Assembly: GCA_016711925.1 (NCBI GenBank)
Contig: JADJSA010000006.1
Location: 62,001 to 126,000, forward strand
Length of the DNA: 64,000 nt
Source: Candidatus Methylophosphatis haderslevensis
GTDB taxonomy: Bacteria; Pseudomonadota; Gammaproteobacteria; Burkholderiales; Rhodocyclaceae
Reading direction: 5' to 3'
The translations under genes were made by a program, and so were the position numbers. This document shows, in pieces, positions 33,899 through 43,723 of this stretch. The notes under the pieces are model-generated. The model saw only the letters and a list, made by a program, of their open reading frames with translations, was not told where the DNA came from and did no database searches. The number at the start of each line of letters is the position of its first letter. Within the stretch, counting starts at the first letter, position 1.

Positions 33899-34264
33899 GC
33901 GCCGGTCTCCGCAAAGCAATCCACGCATTGTGCACGCATCGGACGCGCAGTTCCAATCGCCGCAACGGTTAACCCGATCAACCGATGCGCCAGGAGCCGC
34001 ACCCGCATTGGGCCGTGGCCCGGTAGCCTCTGCAACCCGCATGGATTGGCGCTCTGCAGGCATCACACCCGCAGTGCGCCATTCCATGCGGGTTGCAGGG
34101 CAGCGGTCGGAGCAGGTCGTGGTGACTCGACGGCGGCGGTAACGCGAGTTGCGACGCGGTGCGCTGACGTGGCGTCGAGCCGGCCCGAATGGCCGGCCGC
34201 GGTGCGCGGGCTGACGCGCGGACACCGGTCGGCACATAATGCGGCTTTGCCCGCCGTCGCCCGC
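33899..34264. other. Intergenic region with palindromic repeat
   Basis: 366 bp between divergent DUF2799 and Nudix genes. Holds repeat R5 (34030-34098), the best-preserved hairpin of the family. No other element seen. Confidence 0.5.
34030..34098. repeat. Dispersed palindromic repeat, copy R5
   Basis: Two 23-bp arms (34030-34052 and 34076-34098) that are inverse complements at 22 of 23 positions; core CCCGCATGGATTGGCGC, loop 23 nt. Extends the family consensus outward to CTGCAA at the tips. Confidence 0.88.
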
Positions 34265-34942
34265 ATGCCCAAGCCGCATGAACATTTCTCGCCCGAGCTG
34301 GTCGTTGAGCGACTGCGCGCCGGCCTTGCTGCGCCGCTGCCGGGTCTGGCGGCGCAGAGGCTGATGGCGCCGATGCCGCGCCCCGGCTGGCGGCCAGACG
34401 AGTTTCCGCAAGACGCGCGCGAGGCCGCCGCCCTGCTCCTGCTGTATCCGGCCCGCAGAACCACGCACCTGGTATTGACGGTTCGCGCCTCGCATCTGCC
34501 GCAGCATGGCGGACAAGTCTGCCTGCCCGGCGGTGCCGCCAGGCCCGGCGAAACGATCGAGATGACGGCGCTGCGCGAGGCCGCCGAGGAGATCGGCATC
34601 GCGGCCAACGCGCTGACCCTGCTCGGGCAGCTTACGCCGCTGCACATTCCGGTAAGCGGATTCAACCTGTTTACGGTCGTGGCGTTCGCAGGCTCGCAGC
34701 CGTCCTTTCGCCCCCATGCCGGCGAAGTGGCGCGGGTGCTCGATGTGTCGCTGGACGAACTGTGCAATCCTGCCACGGTCGGCGCGCGCATGCGCCGTCA
34801 TGAGGGCCGCGAGTACGAGGTGCCTTACTTCCTGGTCGATGGGGCCACCGTCTGGGGCGCCACGGCGATGGTGCTGTCCGAGTTCCTGGCCGTGCTCGGA
34901 CACCCGCCAGTGCGGCCCGCGGCAAGCTCGGGCGGCGCGTGA
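34265..34942 (+). CDS. Nudix hydrolase, CoA pyrophosphatase type (NudL/YeaB-like)
   Basis: 225 residues. The Nudix box GGAARPGETIEMTALREAAE (from residue 89, continuing EIGI) fits G-x5-E-x7-R-E-x2-E-E-x-G-I. It is preceded by LTVRASHLPQHGGQVCLPGG, the UPF0035 motif specific to Nudix enzymes that split CoA into 4'-phosphopantetheine and 3',5'-ADP. Cytosolic house-cleaning enzyme. ATG 34265. Confidence 0.88.
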   Translation: MPKPHEHFSPELVVERLRAGLAAPLPGLAAQRLMAPMPRPGWRPDEFPQDAREAAALLLLYPARRTTHLVLTVRASHLPQHGGQVCLPGGAARPGETIEMTALREAAEEIGIAANALTLLGQLTPLHIPVSGFNLFTVVAFAGSQPSFRPHAGEVARVLDVSLDELCNPATVGARMRRHEGREYEVPYFLVDGATVWGATAMVLSEFLAVLGHPPVRPAASSGGA

Positions 34943-35013
34943 TGTCCGGTTGCGGGTTGCGCTGCCGGATGGTTACGGCGTGATGGTCGTGGTGGCGTAG
35001 CTTCGGAGTGCCC

Positions 35014-36036
35014 ATGCGGATTCTCGACTGGCTGTTCGGCGGCAATGACGATGACAACGGCGCCACGGTAGCCCCGGCGGTTATCGAGCAGCGCATCGAG
35101 CAGGTGGTGCAGATCGTCAACCCGCACCTGAAACACGTCGCCGGCTATCAGCGCAAGCTCGCGCCGGTGGTCGAGCAGGCGGTGCTCTACTGCCGGCAGA
35201 TCGAGGCGCGGATTCTGCCCAGCCTGGAGATGAGCGCCGCGGCGTGGTCGGAGAATCCGTTGCTGCGGGCGTTGTTCGCGACCGCCGACGACGTGCCCGC
35301 GTTGTTCAGCCGCTGCACCGAAATTCAGGATTTCTTCGCAGAATCGCCCTGCGCGGAGGAAGTCTGGGCGAGCCTGAGCTTTCGCCGCCAGGAACTGCAG
35401 GGTTTCGGCCTGGCGGTGCATGACAACACCGTGCGCCATGACGTTGCCCAGACATCGGTTTCGTTCGTCGACAAGAAAGTTCTCCAGCCGCGCGCCAGCG
35501 AGTACGACGCACGGATCGAGATCAGGCGACGCGCCTTCAAGTTCCTGGTCACCCAGGCGCTCGAACAGATCGCCTCGGTCAACACGCGGCGCAAGGATCT
35601 GATCGAACAGCGCGCGATGCTGCAGGCGCGGCTATCGATGTTCAAGGGCCAGCGGGCAGGGATCGAATCGATGTTCGAAGGCGGCGTCGACACGGTCGGC
35701 AAGATCGAGGAGCTGGAGTGCAGACTCGCCGAAAACGAGCGCTCGCTGGCCGAGTGTCCCGGCAGCGGCGACACGCTCGACTATGTGATGAAGCGCGTGC
35801 GATCGGTGCTGACCCACGCCGCGGATCACCTCGAGGTCCGGCCGGTCGGCCTGCGGCTCGATCATGCGAACATCCTCGTATCGGAAGGCAGCTTTGGCGC
35901 GGCGACCGAAATCGTGCTGCCGGAGGTACGGGTCAGGCGCGCACCCCAGATCCACGTGCTGGTGGGCCGGTTTCCGCGCAGCGAGTTGATCCGGCGCGAG
36001 CGCCTGTTCGACGAGGCGCGCCGGCTGCTCGGCTGA
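35014..36036 (+). CDS. Conserved helical protein of unknown function
   Basis: 340 residues from ATG 35014, with CGGAG 6 bp upstream; begins MRILDWLFGGNDDDNG. Mostly helical with a predicted coiled coil around 165-260 (LEQIASVNTRRKDLIEQRAM...LECRLAENERSLAECPG). No membrane segment, signal or catalytic motif. The pattern resembles hypothetical proteins of betaproteobacteria without an assigned role. 71 bp after the Nudix gene, possibly co-transcribed. Confidence 0.7.
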   Translation: MRILDWLFGGNDDDNGATVAPAVIEQRIEQVVQIVNPHLKHVAGYQRKLAPVVEQAVLYCRQIEARILPSLEMSAAAWSENPLLRALFATADDVPALFSRCTEIQDFFAESPCAEEVWASLSFRRQELQGFGLAVHDNTVRHDVAQTSVSFVDKKVLQPRASEYDARIEIRRRAFKFLVTQALEQIASVNTRRKDLIEQRAMLQARLSMFKGQRAGIESMFEGGVDTVGKIEELECRLAENERSLAECPGSGDTLDYVMKRVRSVLTHAADHLEVRPVGLRLDHANILVSEGSFGAATEIVLPEVRVRRAPQIHVLVGRFPRSELIRRERLFDEARRLLG

Positions 36037-36124
36037 GAACCGGTTCTGGCGGCCAAAGGGAGTGAGGTCGAGCGCCAAGGTCGGTATCACTTTCGCTCCC
36101 ACAGTTCCAGCATTGCCTTCGGCG

Positions 36125-36538
36125 CTACCCCGTCGAATCGGCGAGCACGGTGCACACGATGCTGCGCTGTTGCCGCGGGCCGTCGAACTCGCAGAAGAAG
36201 ATGCCCTGCCAGGTGGAAAGCCCGAGCGCGCCGTCGATGATCGGCACGCTTTCCGAGGGGCCGACCAGCCCGGCCTTGAGGTGGGCGTCGCCGTTGCCGT
36301 CCTGCTCGTCGTGCTGCCACACGCCCGGCGGTATCAACTTGCGCAGCAGGTCGACCACGTCGCTGGGGACGCTGGCATCCCAGTTTTCCTGAATCATGAT
36401 CGCGGCGGTCGCGCCCTGGGCGTAGATGTGCGCGATGCCCTCCTGCACGCCGCTCGCCTGCACGATCTCGCGCACTTCGGGGGTGATGTCGATCAGTTGT
36501 TCGCGCTGCCGCGTTTGCAGCGTGATGGTCTTGCGCAT
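36125..36538 (-). CDS. YjbQ family protein (secondary thiamine-phosphate synthase type), paralogue 1
   Basis: 137 residues from ATG 36538. The UPF0047/YjbQ pattern is complete: GIAHIYAQGATAAIMIQENW, the histidine/aspartate-rich middle (QHDEQDGNGDAHLKAGLVG) and PIIDGALGLSTWQGIFFCEF at the end. Members can have weak thiamine-phosphate synthase activity in E. coli assays; their true role is unsure. It forms a beta-barrel trimer. Asp/His residues in DAHLKA probably bind metal. Confidence 0.9.
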   Translation of the reverse strand: MRKTITLQTRQREQLIDITPEVREIVQASGVQEGIAHIYAQGATAAIMIQENWDASVPSDVVDLLRKLIPPGVWQHDEQDGNGDAHLKAGLVGPSESVPIIDGALGLSTWQGIFFCEFDGPRQQRSIVCTVLADSTG

Positions 36539-36919
36539 GGCGGCCGGCTCCTTGGCGATTCGGGCAATTGTAGTCGGTTGCGGTCTTTCGCGACCCGGCG
36601 CGGGTCGGCGCACCCCCGGTTGGCCCACGGCAGCCGGTCTGGAGGCCGCATGAACAGGCGCTCTGCGGGCAGGCATGCCGGAGAGGTCCGTCCTGTAAGG
36701 CTCCCGGCGGTGCCCGGCCGCAGAGCGCCATTTGATGCGACTTGCCGGGCATGGCGGCAGGCGAGCGCCACGCCGCGAGAGCGGCACCGGTCGCGCGCGG
36801 CAGCGGCGCGGTTTTTCGCATGGGCCAGGACTCAAGCGCATTTCTGCCGCAGTTCGTCACATCGCCGCCGAGCCCTGCCATGGCAGAATGGGCCGCACAG
36901 TTACCCGATGGAGTCCGCC
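36539..36919. other. Intergenic region with palindromic repeat
   Basis: 380 bp between divergent yjbQ1 and ybaY-like genes. Contains repeat R6 (36647-36739). No other element seen. Confidence 0.5.
36647..36739. repeat. Dispersed palindromic repeat, copy R6
   Basis: Arms CGCATGAACAGGCGCTCTGC (36647-36666, continuing GG) and 36718-36739; 18 of 22 positions pair. The interior is a GC palindrome (GGCATGCCGGAGAGG ... CTCCCGGCGGTGCC). Confidence 0.78.
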
Positions 36920-37432
36920 GTGCGCTACACGACCTTCGCCGCGCTGGTTGTCATGACGATCGCGATCGCCGCCTGCAAATCGACGGCGCCAGCAGCACCG
37001 GCCCCTGCCGAGGCACCACAGGCGGTTGCCGCCGCCGAGCCGGTGCCGCCGCCTGCGCCCCCTGCAGCCTCGGCGCCCACAGCGGCCATGACTGCCAGCG
37101 TCACTGGCAACGTCACCTACCGGTTGCGCAAGGCGTTGCCGCCGGATGCGCTGATCACCGTCCAGTTGATCGATGCCGGCAGCGGCAACGAGCCGGTCAA
37201 GGTGCTGGGCGAACAGACCATCGAGGCCAGGGGCCGGCAGGTGCCGTTCGCCTACAAGGTTGCCTACGATCCGAAGGCGATCGCGGCGAAGAACCGCTAC
37301 CAGGTCAGCGCGCAGATCAGCGTCGGCGGCGACCTGTGGTTCGCCACCGAAACGCCGCCGCGGGTGATCACCGGTGGCAACCCGAAGCGGCGCGACATCG
37401 TGCTCATCCCTGCGAACAAGCCGGCGCGGTAG
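36920..37432 (+). CDS. YbaY-type lipoprotein
   Basis: About 170 residues. GTG 36920 is preceded by GGAG (36910-36913) and gives the signal MRYTTFAALVVMTIAIAACK, with lipidated Cys19; ATG 36908 is an in-frame alternative without an RBS. An Ala/Pro linker (about 20-55) leads to a beta-sandwich (SVTGNVTYRLRKALPPDALI, later VTVQLID, VRGGGDLWF-like and RRDIVLIPA) as in YbaY/META-like lipoproteins. Envelope protein of unknown role. Stop is 15 bp before the second yjbQ gene. Confidence 0.8.
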   Translation: MRYTTFAALVVMTIAIAACKSTAPAAPAPAEAPQAVAAAEPVPPPAPPAASAPTAAMTASVTGNVTYRLRKALPPDALITVQLIDAGSGNEPVKVLGEQTIEARGRQVPFAYKVAYDPKAIAAKNRYQVSAQISVGGDLWFATETPPRVITGGNPKRRDIVLIPANKPAR

Positions 37433-37446
37433 ACGGCGAAACAGCC

Positions 37447-37866
37447 GTGAAACAGGCGCACTCGGTCATCGGCATCACCACCCGCGGCCGCGGGCTGACC
37501 GAGTTCACGCCCGCCGTGGCCGACTGGGTGCGCGGCCAAGGGTTGCGCAACGGCCTGCTGACGCTGTTCATCCGCCACACTTCGGCGAGCCTGCTGATCC
37601 AGGAAAATGCCGATCCGGACGTGCGTGCCGATCTCGAGCGGTTTTTCGCCCGCCTGGTGCGTGACGGCGATCCGCTGTTCGAGCACACGATGGAAGGCCC
37701 GGACGACATGCCCGCCCATGTGCGCTGCGCGCTGACCCAGACCCAGCTTGCGCTGCCGCTGATCGACGGCGCGCTGGCGCTGGGCACCTGGCAGGGCATC
37801 TACGTCTATGAACATCGCCTGCGCGGCGCCCGGCGCGAGGTGGTGCTGCATTTGCTGGGCGAGTGA
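37447..37866 (+). CDS. YjbQ family protein, paralogue 2
   Basis: 139 residues from GTG 37447. Reads LLTLFIRHTSASLLIQENAD, DPLFEHTMEGPDDMPAHVRC and LPLIDGALALGTWQGIYVYE, the canonical UPF0047 motifs. HTSASLLIQENADPDV is more like the E. coli YjbQ subfamily than paralogue 1. Role in thiamine phosphate formation is a family-level guess. Same strand and close to ybaY-like and HIT genes. Confidence 0.9.
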   Translation: MKQAHSVIGITTRGRGLTEFTPAVADWVRGQGLRNGLLTLFIRHTSASLLIQENADPDVRADLERFFARLVRDGDPLFEHTMEGPDDMPAHVRCALTQTQLALPLIDGALALGTWQGIYVYEHRLRGARREVVLHLLGE

Positions 37867-37937
37867 GGCCGGCCCAATGACGCAAGCGTGCCGCGCGGCG
37901 TATCATTCCCCAACTGAAAGTGCATCGGGAGACGCCC

Positions 37938-38381
37938 TTGACTCGGCGAATGGCGGGTTGCGATTTGTGTGAACGGCCCGGCGGACATACCGTGTGGCAG
38001 GACGGCGCCTGCCGCGTGGTGCGCGTCGATGATGCGGACTATCCCGGTTTTTGCCGCGTGATATGGCAGGAGCATGTCAGCGAAATGAGCGACTTGAGCG
38101 TTAGCGAACAACGTCATCTGTACAGCGTGGTCAATGCGGTGGAATCGGCCCTGCGCACGCTGCTGCGGCCCGACAAGATCAACCTCGCCAGCCTCGGCAA
38201 CCAGGTGCCCCACCTGCACTGGCACGTGATTCCGCGCTGGCGCGACGATCGGCATTTCCCGCAGCCGGTGTGGGCGGCACCGCTGCGCGAGGGCGCGCCG
38301 CGCCGCGCGGCGCCGGGCGATGCCGCACTCCATGACGCAGTGATACAGGTGCTGGCCGAAACGCAGGCAGGTGCCGCATGA
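37938..38381 (+). CDS. HIT-family nucleotide hydrolase
   Basis: About 147 residues. The histidine triad is PHLHWHVIPRW near residues 90-98 (H-x-H-x-H), with upstream INLASLGNQVPH as in HIT proteins that hydrolyse nucleoside phosphoramidates or dinucleotides. It begins near CDLCERPGG, a Cys pair often seen in this clade. TTG 37938 follows GGGAG; ATG 37950 or GTG 37920 are alternatives. The stop overlaps the next start (ATGA). Confidence 0.88.
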   Translation: MTRRMAGCDLCERPGGHTVWQDGACRVVRVDDADYPGFCRVIWQEHVSEMSDLSVSEQRHLYSVVNAVESALRTLLRPDKINLASLGNQVPHLHWHVIPRWRDDRHFPQPVWAAPLREGAPRRAAPGDAALHDAVIQVLAETQAGAA

Positions 38382-39964
38382 GCACGCCGGCCCCGCCCCT
38401 CACCGCGCTGCAGGACGTCGCGTCGGCCAAAGCCTGGCTGGCGCGCCAGCCGCAGGCCAACGCCACCCAGTTGCAGGCCGCGCTGGCGACCGAAATCGCG
38501 CGCCTGAACCAGGGCGCCGCGACCCCGGCCGCACGCCTGTCGATTCTCGAGTTCCTGCGCGAGGCGGTCGCCTTCGCCCAGGGCGAATGCGCCAAGAAGT
38601 TCACCGGCCGGGCGCTGCCGCTGGCACCGCACGAGCAGTTTGCCTACGAGGCCAGCCGCACGCTCTGGCAACTGCTGGGCGACGGCTACCGGCTGTGTCT
38701 GGATGCCGCCGAAGCGGGCGACCCGGAAATGCGCAGTCAGGCCGCCCTGGCCGCGCAGCGCGCCATCGCCACCGCCAGCATGCTGCAGTTCGACGCCTAC
38801 CGGGCGCAGCATGAAGTCGGCAGCGTGTTCTGGCAGAACCTGCACCGGCTCTACGCCGCGGCCGAGCGGCTGGGCTGCGCCGAGACCGAGGTGGACGACA
38901 GCCTGCGCCTGATCGGCAGGAGCGTCACGCCCGCCGCCTGCTATGCGCTGGTGTTGCTGTTCTACGCCATCAGCCCTTACCAGCTCAACCATCGCCAGTT
39001 GATCATGCTGCGGCGCTGGATCGCACGCTGGTGCCCGAAGGTGGCGATCCTGCGCGCGCCCCCGCCCGACGACAACCCGGCCACGCTGCCGGTGGACCTG
39101 GCCGGCAGCGGGCCGGCCGGCCTGGTCGGCAATGGCGGCAGCAACCTGCGCTGGCTCGACACGACGGCGATGCGCGGTTCGATCCGGGTGCGCCTGGTCA
39201 AGCTCAAGGAGGGCGTGGCGCCGGCCGAACTGACCCTCGGCGATGACCTGTCGGCCGAGGTGGCCGAAGAACTGCTGCTGCACCTTTACCGCCACACCTC
39301 GCGCAGCGCGCTGCCGCGGGTGCATCCGCGGCGCGACGCACACGGCGAAATGCGCGTCGTCAGCGGCCTGGGCGGAATTCACTTTCACGTCTCCGGCAAG
39401 CTGTTCCGCGAACCGGGCTCGACCTCGACGATGACGCGCCAGCATGCCAATGAAATGGCGACCCTCGGCCGGGTATCGACCGCCGAAGAGGAAGAGCGCG
39501 CAATGCGCGACTTCGCGCCCGAAACCTGGCGCCTGCTCGACCAGAGCGCCGGCGGCCTGCGCATCGCGCGCGATGCCGGATCGCCGCAACGGCGCCTCGG
39601 CGCCGGGCAGTTGGTCGCGCTCAAGGGGCACGGCGACGATGCGTTCCTGCTGGCGATCACGCGCTGGCTGGTGGCGGTGGGCAATGGCGAGGTGAACGCC
39701 GGCGTCATGTGGATTCCCGGCGCCCCGCTCGGCGTCACCGCACGCACAGTTGAAATGGCGGGGCGGGAAACCTTCGAGCGGGCCTTCGTCATGCCGGAGA
39801 TCGCGCGGCTCAAGGTGCCGGCAACGCTGATCCTGCCGCTCAACAGTTTCCGCGGGCCGCGGGAGGTCGAGCTGGTCAACCCGACGCTGGGCCGCCTCAA
39901 GCTCACCGCGCTGATGCTGCGCGGCATGGATTTCGACCGGGTACTGTTCGAGCCGCTCGCCTGA
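38378..39964 (+). CDS. Large protein with PilZ-like C-terminal domain, paralogue A
   Basis: 528 residues, no signal peptide. The N-terminal about 300 residues are helical; residues about 370-520 are beta-rich and hold WRLLDQSAGGLRIARD, a D-x-S-x-x-G motif as in PilZ c-di-GMP receptors, preceded by charged REEEERAMR-like text. The same layout recurs in the next gene. The second PilZ signature (RxxxR) is not clear, so ligand binding is unproven. Coupled to the HIT gene by ATGA, 12 bp before paralogue B. Confidence 0.6.
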   Translation: MSTPAPPLTALQDVASAKAWLARQPQANATQLQAALATEIARLNQGAATPAARLSILEFLREAVAFAQGECAKKFTGRALPLAPHEQFAYEASRTLWQLLGDGYRLCLDAAEAGDPEMRSQAALAAQRAIATASMLQFDAYRAQHEVGSVFWQNLHRLYAAAERLGCAETEVDDSLRLIGRSVTPAACYALVLLFYAISPYQLNHRQLIMLRRWIARWCPKVAILRAPPPDDNPATLPVDLAGSGPAGLVGNGGSNLRWLDTTAMRGSIRVRLVKLKEGVAPAELTLGDDLSAEVAEELLLHLYRHTSRSALPRVHPRRDAHGEMRVVSGLGGIHFHVSGKLFREPGSTSTMTRQHANEMATLGRVSTAEEEERAMRDFAPETWRLLDQSAGGLRIARDAGSPQRRLGAGQLVALKGHGDDAFLLAITRWLVAVGNGEVNAGVMWIPGAPLGVTARTVEMAGRETFERAFVMPEIARLKVPATLILPLNSFRGPREVELVNPTLGRLKLTALMLRGMDFDRVLFEPLA

Positions 39965-39976
39965 TTGCGACCGCGC

Positions 39977-41581
39977 ATGGAATTCCCCGCGATCACTTTC
40001 GACTACGCCAACCCGCAGCAATGCATCGACCTGCTGGCGTCGGTGCCGTTGACCAACCTCGACCATGCGCGCGACGCCTTGATCAAGCTGATCCGCGGCA
40101 TGCTCGCCACGCCGCCGGCGCCGCAGGCGCATCTCGAAGTGCTGGAACAGGCACGGCCGGCGGTGAGTTTCGTGGTCGAGGAGATCGCCAAACGCTATTC
40201 GTTCCAGCCGCTGCCGCCCGCCCTGCAGGAAAACGACCTGCTGATGCACGTGGTGTCGCTGCTGCAGGCGATGGCGCACTCGTATTCCGAGGTGGCCAGC
40301 CGCGGCAGCGAACTGCCGGCGGTGCAAAGCCGGCTGGCGGTCATCTGCCAGCGCTGCATCCACTATTCGGGGCGCGCGATCCTCGAACACTTCCGAGCCC
40401 GGCGGGAGGTGCCGCCGGGAATGTGGATCGACCTGCACGGCTACTACGCATCGGCCGAGGAATGGCGCATCGCCGGGGTGCGGGTGGTCGAGCCGATGAA
40501 CGAGCTGCACGCCAGCGAGTCCTGCCAGGACGCCTACGCCGCCATCCTGCTGGTCGACCTGGCCAATCCCTACGGCCGCACGCCGCGCGAGTTCGTCTGG
40601 GTGGTGCGCTGGGCAAAACTGTTCGCCCAGGACGTTACGATCGTCCAGGCGACCGGCGACACCGACGAGCGGCGCAGTTACGGCGTCGACCTGATGCTCG
40701 ACCGCGGCCTGCGGCCGATGACCATGCAGACGCGCAGCCAGACGCTCTATCGCTTCGATGGTTCGCGCCTGGCCCCGCGGGTGCAGCAGTTGATCCTGCG
40801 GCTGCGCGAAGGCGTGGCACCGTCGGCGCTGGGCCTGGGCGAGGACATCGCGATGCCGCAGGGCGCGCGCCTGTTGCTGCAGCTCTACCGGCCGTGGTGC
40901 CACGCCGCCTCGTCGCGGCGTTTTCAGCGGCGCAGCGGCAAAGGCAGCGCCGAACTGAGCTTCGGCTTCGAACCGATTCACTACTACATCGCCGGCGAAG
41001 AGTTCGTGCAGCCGGAACCGGCGCGCATCTATACGCGGGCCGAAGTCGACACCCTGATGACCTTCGGCGACCGCGTCGAAGGCGGCGAGAAGCTGGAACT
41101 GCGGTCGGCGCAGATCGGCTACGCGCTCGAGCAGTGGTCGGTAGTCAATCAGTCGGTGGCCGGTTTCCAGTTGCGCCACGAATCGGCGCAGTCGCGCCTC
41201 GGCCAGCGCATCGAGAACAACCAGTTGCTCGGCATCCGCCCGCCCGACGGCGAGCGCATGCTGCTGGGCCGGGTGAGCTGGACGATGTTCGAAGCGTCGG
41301 GCGGATTGCTGATCGGCGTGGCGCTGCTGCCAGGTACGCCGGATGTGCTGGCGGCACGCCAGACAGGCGTCAACGTGGCGCAACCCGGCGCCTACTCGCG
41401 CGCCTTCGTGCTGCCGGCGGTGGCGGCGCTGAAAGAACCCAACTCGCTGGTTCTGCCGCGCGGCTGGTACCAGAAGGATCGCATCCTGGAGGTGTTCGTC
41501 GATCACGCGGTTCGCGTCAAGCTCGGCGCGCTGCTGCTGCAGGGCGTCGATTTCGAGCGCGTGGCCTTTGCGGTGAGCTGA
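39977..41581 (+). CDS. Large protein with PilZ-like C-terminal domain, paralogue B
   Basis: 534 residues from ATG 39977, similar in layout to the preceding gene: helical first half (QAMAHSYSEVASRGSELPAV), mid-segment REFVWVVRWAKLFAQDV matching the RRWIARWCPKVAIL segment of paralogue A, and beta-rich C-terminus with WSVVNQSVAGFQLRHE (N-x-S-x-x-G, PilZ-like). The two share ends such as LKLTALMLRGMDFDRV/VKLGALLLQGVDFERV. A c-di-GMP effector role is a hypothesis. Convergent with phoR (10 bp). Confidence 0.6.
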   Translation: MEFPAITFDYANPQQCIDLLASVPLTNLDHARDALIKLIRGMLATPPAPQAHLEVLEQARPAVSFVVEEIAKRYSFQPLPPALQENDLLMHVVSLLQAMAHSYSEVASRGSELPAVQSRLAVICQRCIHYSGRAILEHFRARREVPPGMWIDLHGYYASAEEWRIAGVRVVEPMNELHASESCQDAYAAILLVDLANPYGRTPREFVWVVRWAKLFAQDVTIVQATGDTDERRSYGVDLMLDRGLRPMTMQTRSQTLYRFDGSRLAPRVQQLILRLREGVAPSALGLGEDIAMPQGARLLLQLYRPWCHAASSRRFQRRSGKGSAELSFGFEPIHYYIAGEEFVQPEPARIYTRAEVDTLMTFGDRVEGGEKLELRSAQIGYALEQWSVVNQSVAGFQLRHESAQSRLGQRIENNQLLGIRPPDGERMLLGRVSWTMFEASGGLLIGVALLPGTPDVLAARQTGVNVAQPGAYSRAFVLPAVAALKEPNSLVLPRGWYQKDRILEVFVDHAVRVKLGALLLQGVDFERVAFAVS

Positions 41582-41591
41582 TCTGCCGCCG

Positions 41592-42911
41592 CTATGCGGC
41601 GCTGGCCGCCGCGCGGGCGACGACGCGCTGGGCCGGCAGGCGCACGGTGAAGCGGCTGCCGCGTCCCGGCGCGCTGACGATCTCCAGCCGGGCCTGATGC
41701 CGTTCTAACACATGCTTGACGATCGCCAGGCCCAGGCCGGTGCCGCCGCTCTCGCGCGAGCGGCCACGATCGACGCGGTAGAAGCGTTCGGTCAGCCGCG
41801 GAATGTGGCGCGCTTCGATGCCGATGCCGTTGTCTTCGACATCGATCAGGCCCTGACCGTCGACGATGCGCCAGGCAATGCGGATGCGCCCGCCCGCCTG
41901 GGTGTAGCGCACCGCGTTGCCGGCCAGATTGCCGATCGCGCTGTGCAGCTCTTGTGCCGCGCCCCGGATCGCCGCCGGTGGGCCGGGTTCGAGGTCGATC
42001 CGGTGGCGGCCTGCCGACACGCCGAGCGCCTCGCGTTGCACCGCTTCGAGCAGGGTCGGCACATCCACCTCGTCGTCGCCGGGCAGGGGCGAGCCGGTCT
42101 CCAGCGACGACAGCGCGAGCAGATCCGCCACCAGATGCTGTATTCGCCGGGTCTGCTCCAGGGTGGCGGCGATGAAGCGCTGTGCCTCGTCGCTGGTAAC
42201 GCCGCCCGGCTCGTCGGCGAGCATTTCGAGGTAGCCGTGGATCACCGTCAGCGGCGTGCGCATCTCGTGCGACACGTTGGCGACGAAGTCGCGCCGCATG
42301 GTTTCGAGGCGCTCGACATGGGTCACGTCGCTGGCCAGCAGCAGCTTGCGCTCGTCGCCGAAGGCGATCGACTGGATCGACAGCATGTGGCCGGACAGGC
42401 CGGGCGCCGGCATCAGCACGCTGGCAACGGACGCCGTGCTGTCGAGCATGGCGACGAACTCGGGCTGGCGCACCAGATTGCCGAGCGGCAGCCCGACATC
42501 GCGCTTGAGGTCGATACCGAACTGCTGTTCGGCGACGACGTTGACCGACTCGATCAGATTGGCGCCCTGCAGGATGACGACGCCGTCGGGCATCGCCTGC
42601 ATCGCGTCGCGCTGGCGCTGCAACTGATGCAGCAGATGCTGGCGGTCCTGTGCCGCGATGCGGCTGCGCCGGTGCAAGGCGGAGAAGACGTGGCCCCAGG
42701 CGCCGCTGCCGGGCGGAACCGGCGCCTCTTCGGCAGAACGCGCCCAATCGAACAGGCGGTCGATCTGCCCAAGATGCAGCAGCAGCAGGATCAGCGTGCC
42801 GCCGAGCAGGCAGCCGAGCGCCCACAGCGGCCCGGCGATCGGCCAAACGAGCAGGGCCAGGCAGACGGATGCAGCGAGCCAGCGGACGGCGTGGAACCGG
42901 ATCGGACTCAA
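41592..42911 (-). CDS. phoR: Phosphate regulon sensor histidine kinase PhoR
   Basis: 439 residues. Two N-terminal membrane helices (about 10-46), PAS-like domain (about 100-195; QRQRDAMQAMPDGVVILQGA), HisKA with DFVANVSHEMRTPL (His215), and HATPase_c with GNAVRY (N box), DNGIGI and GTGLGLAIVKH. It senses phosphate status through Pst/PhoU and phosphorylates PhoB. 31 bp downstream of phoB, same strand. Length fits E. coli PhoR (431). Confidence 0.92.
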   Translation of the reverse strand: MSPIRFHAVRWLAASVCLALLVWPIAGPLWALGCLLGGTLILLLLHLGQIDRLFDWARSAEEAPVPPGSGAWGHVFSALHRRSRIAAQDRQHLLHQLQRQRDAMQAMPDGVVILQGANLIESVNVVAEQQFGIDLKRDVGLPLGNLVRQPEFVAMLDSTASVASVLMPAPGLSGHMLSIQSIAFGDERKLLLASDVTHVERLETMRRDFVANVSHEMRTPLTVIHGYLEMLADEPGGVTSDEAQRFIAATLEQTRRIQHLVADLLALSSLETGSPLPGDDEVDVPTLLEAVQREALGVSAGRHRIDLEPGPPAAIRGAAQELHSAIGNLAGNAVRYTQAGGRIRIAWRIVDGQGLIDVEDNGIGIEARHIPRLTERFYRVDRGRSRESGGTGLGLAIVKHVLERHQARLEIVSAPGRGSRFTVRLPAQRVVARAAASAA

Positions 42912-42942
42912 GCGGAATGGATCGGCGTGCGCACGGAACCGC

Positions 42943-43659
<717 letters not shown>

Positions 43660-43705
43660 GATCGGTGGAAACCCTGTGGGGACGAGGGCATTCTATTTCC
43701 GCCGC

Positions 43706-43723
43706 ATGACACTTTCGTGACAT
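43706..43723 (-). promoter_or_regulatory. Pho box upstream of phoB
   Basis: On the minus strand ATGTCACGAAAGTGTCAT: two TGTCA repeats with an 11-bp period, matching the Pho box consensus CTGTCATAAATCTGTCAT at 13 of 18 positions. 47 nt upstream of the phoB start. Read by eye, not scored with a matrix. Confidence 0.65.

Noticed and set aside
38114..41506. 1130-codon open frame on the minus strand opposite the PilZ-like pair
   Set aside because: Same artefact: no start context, no motifs, and the sense genes have coupled starts and mutual similarity.
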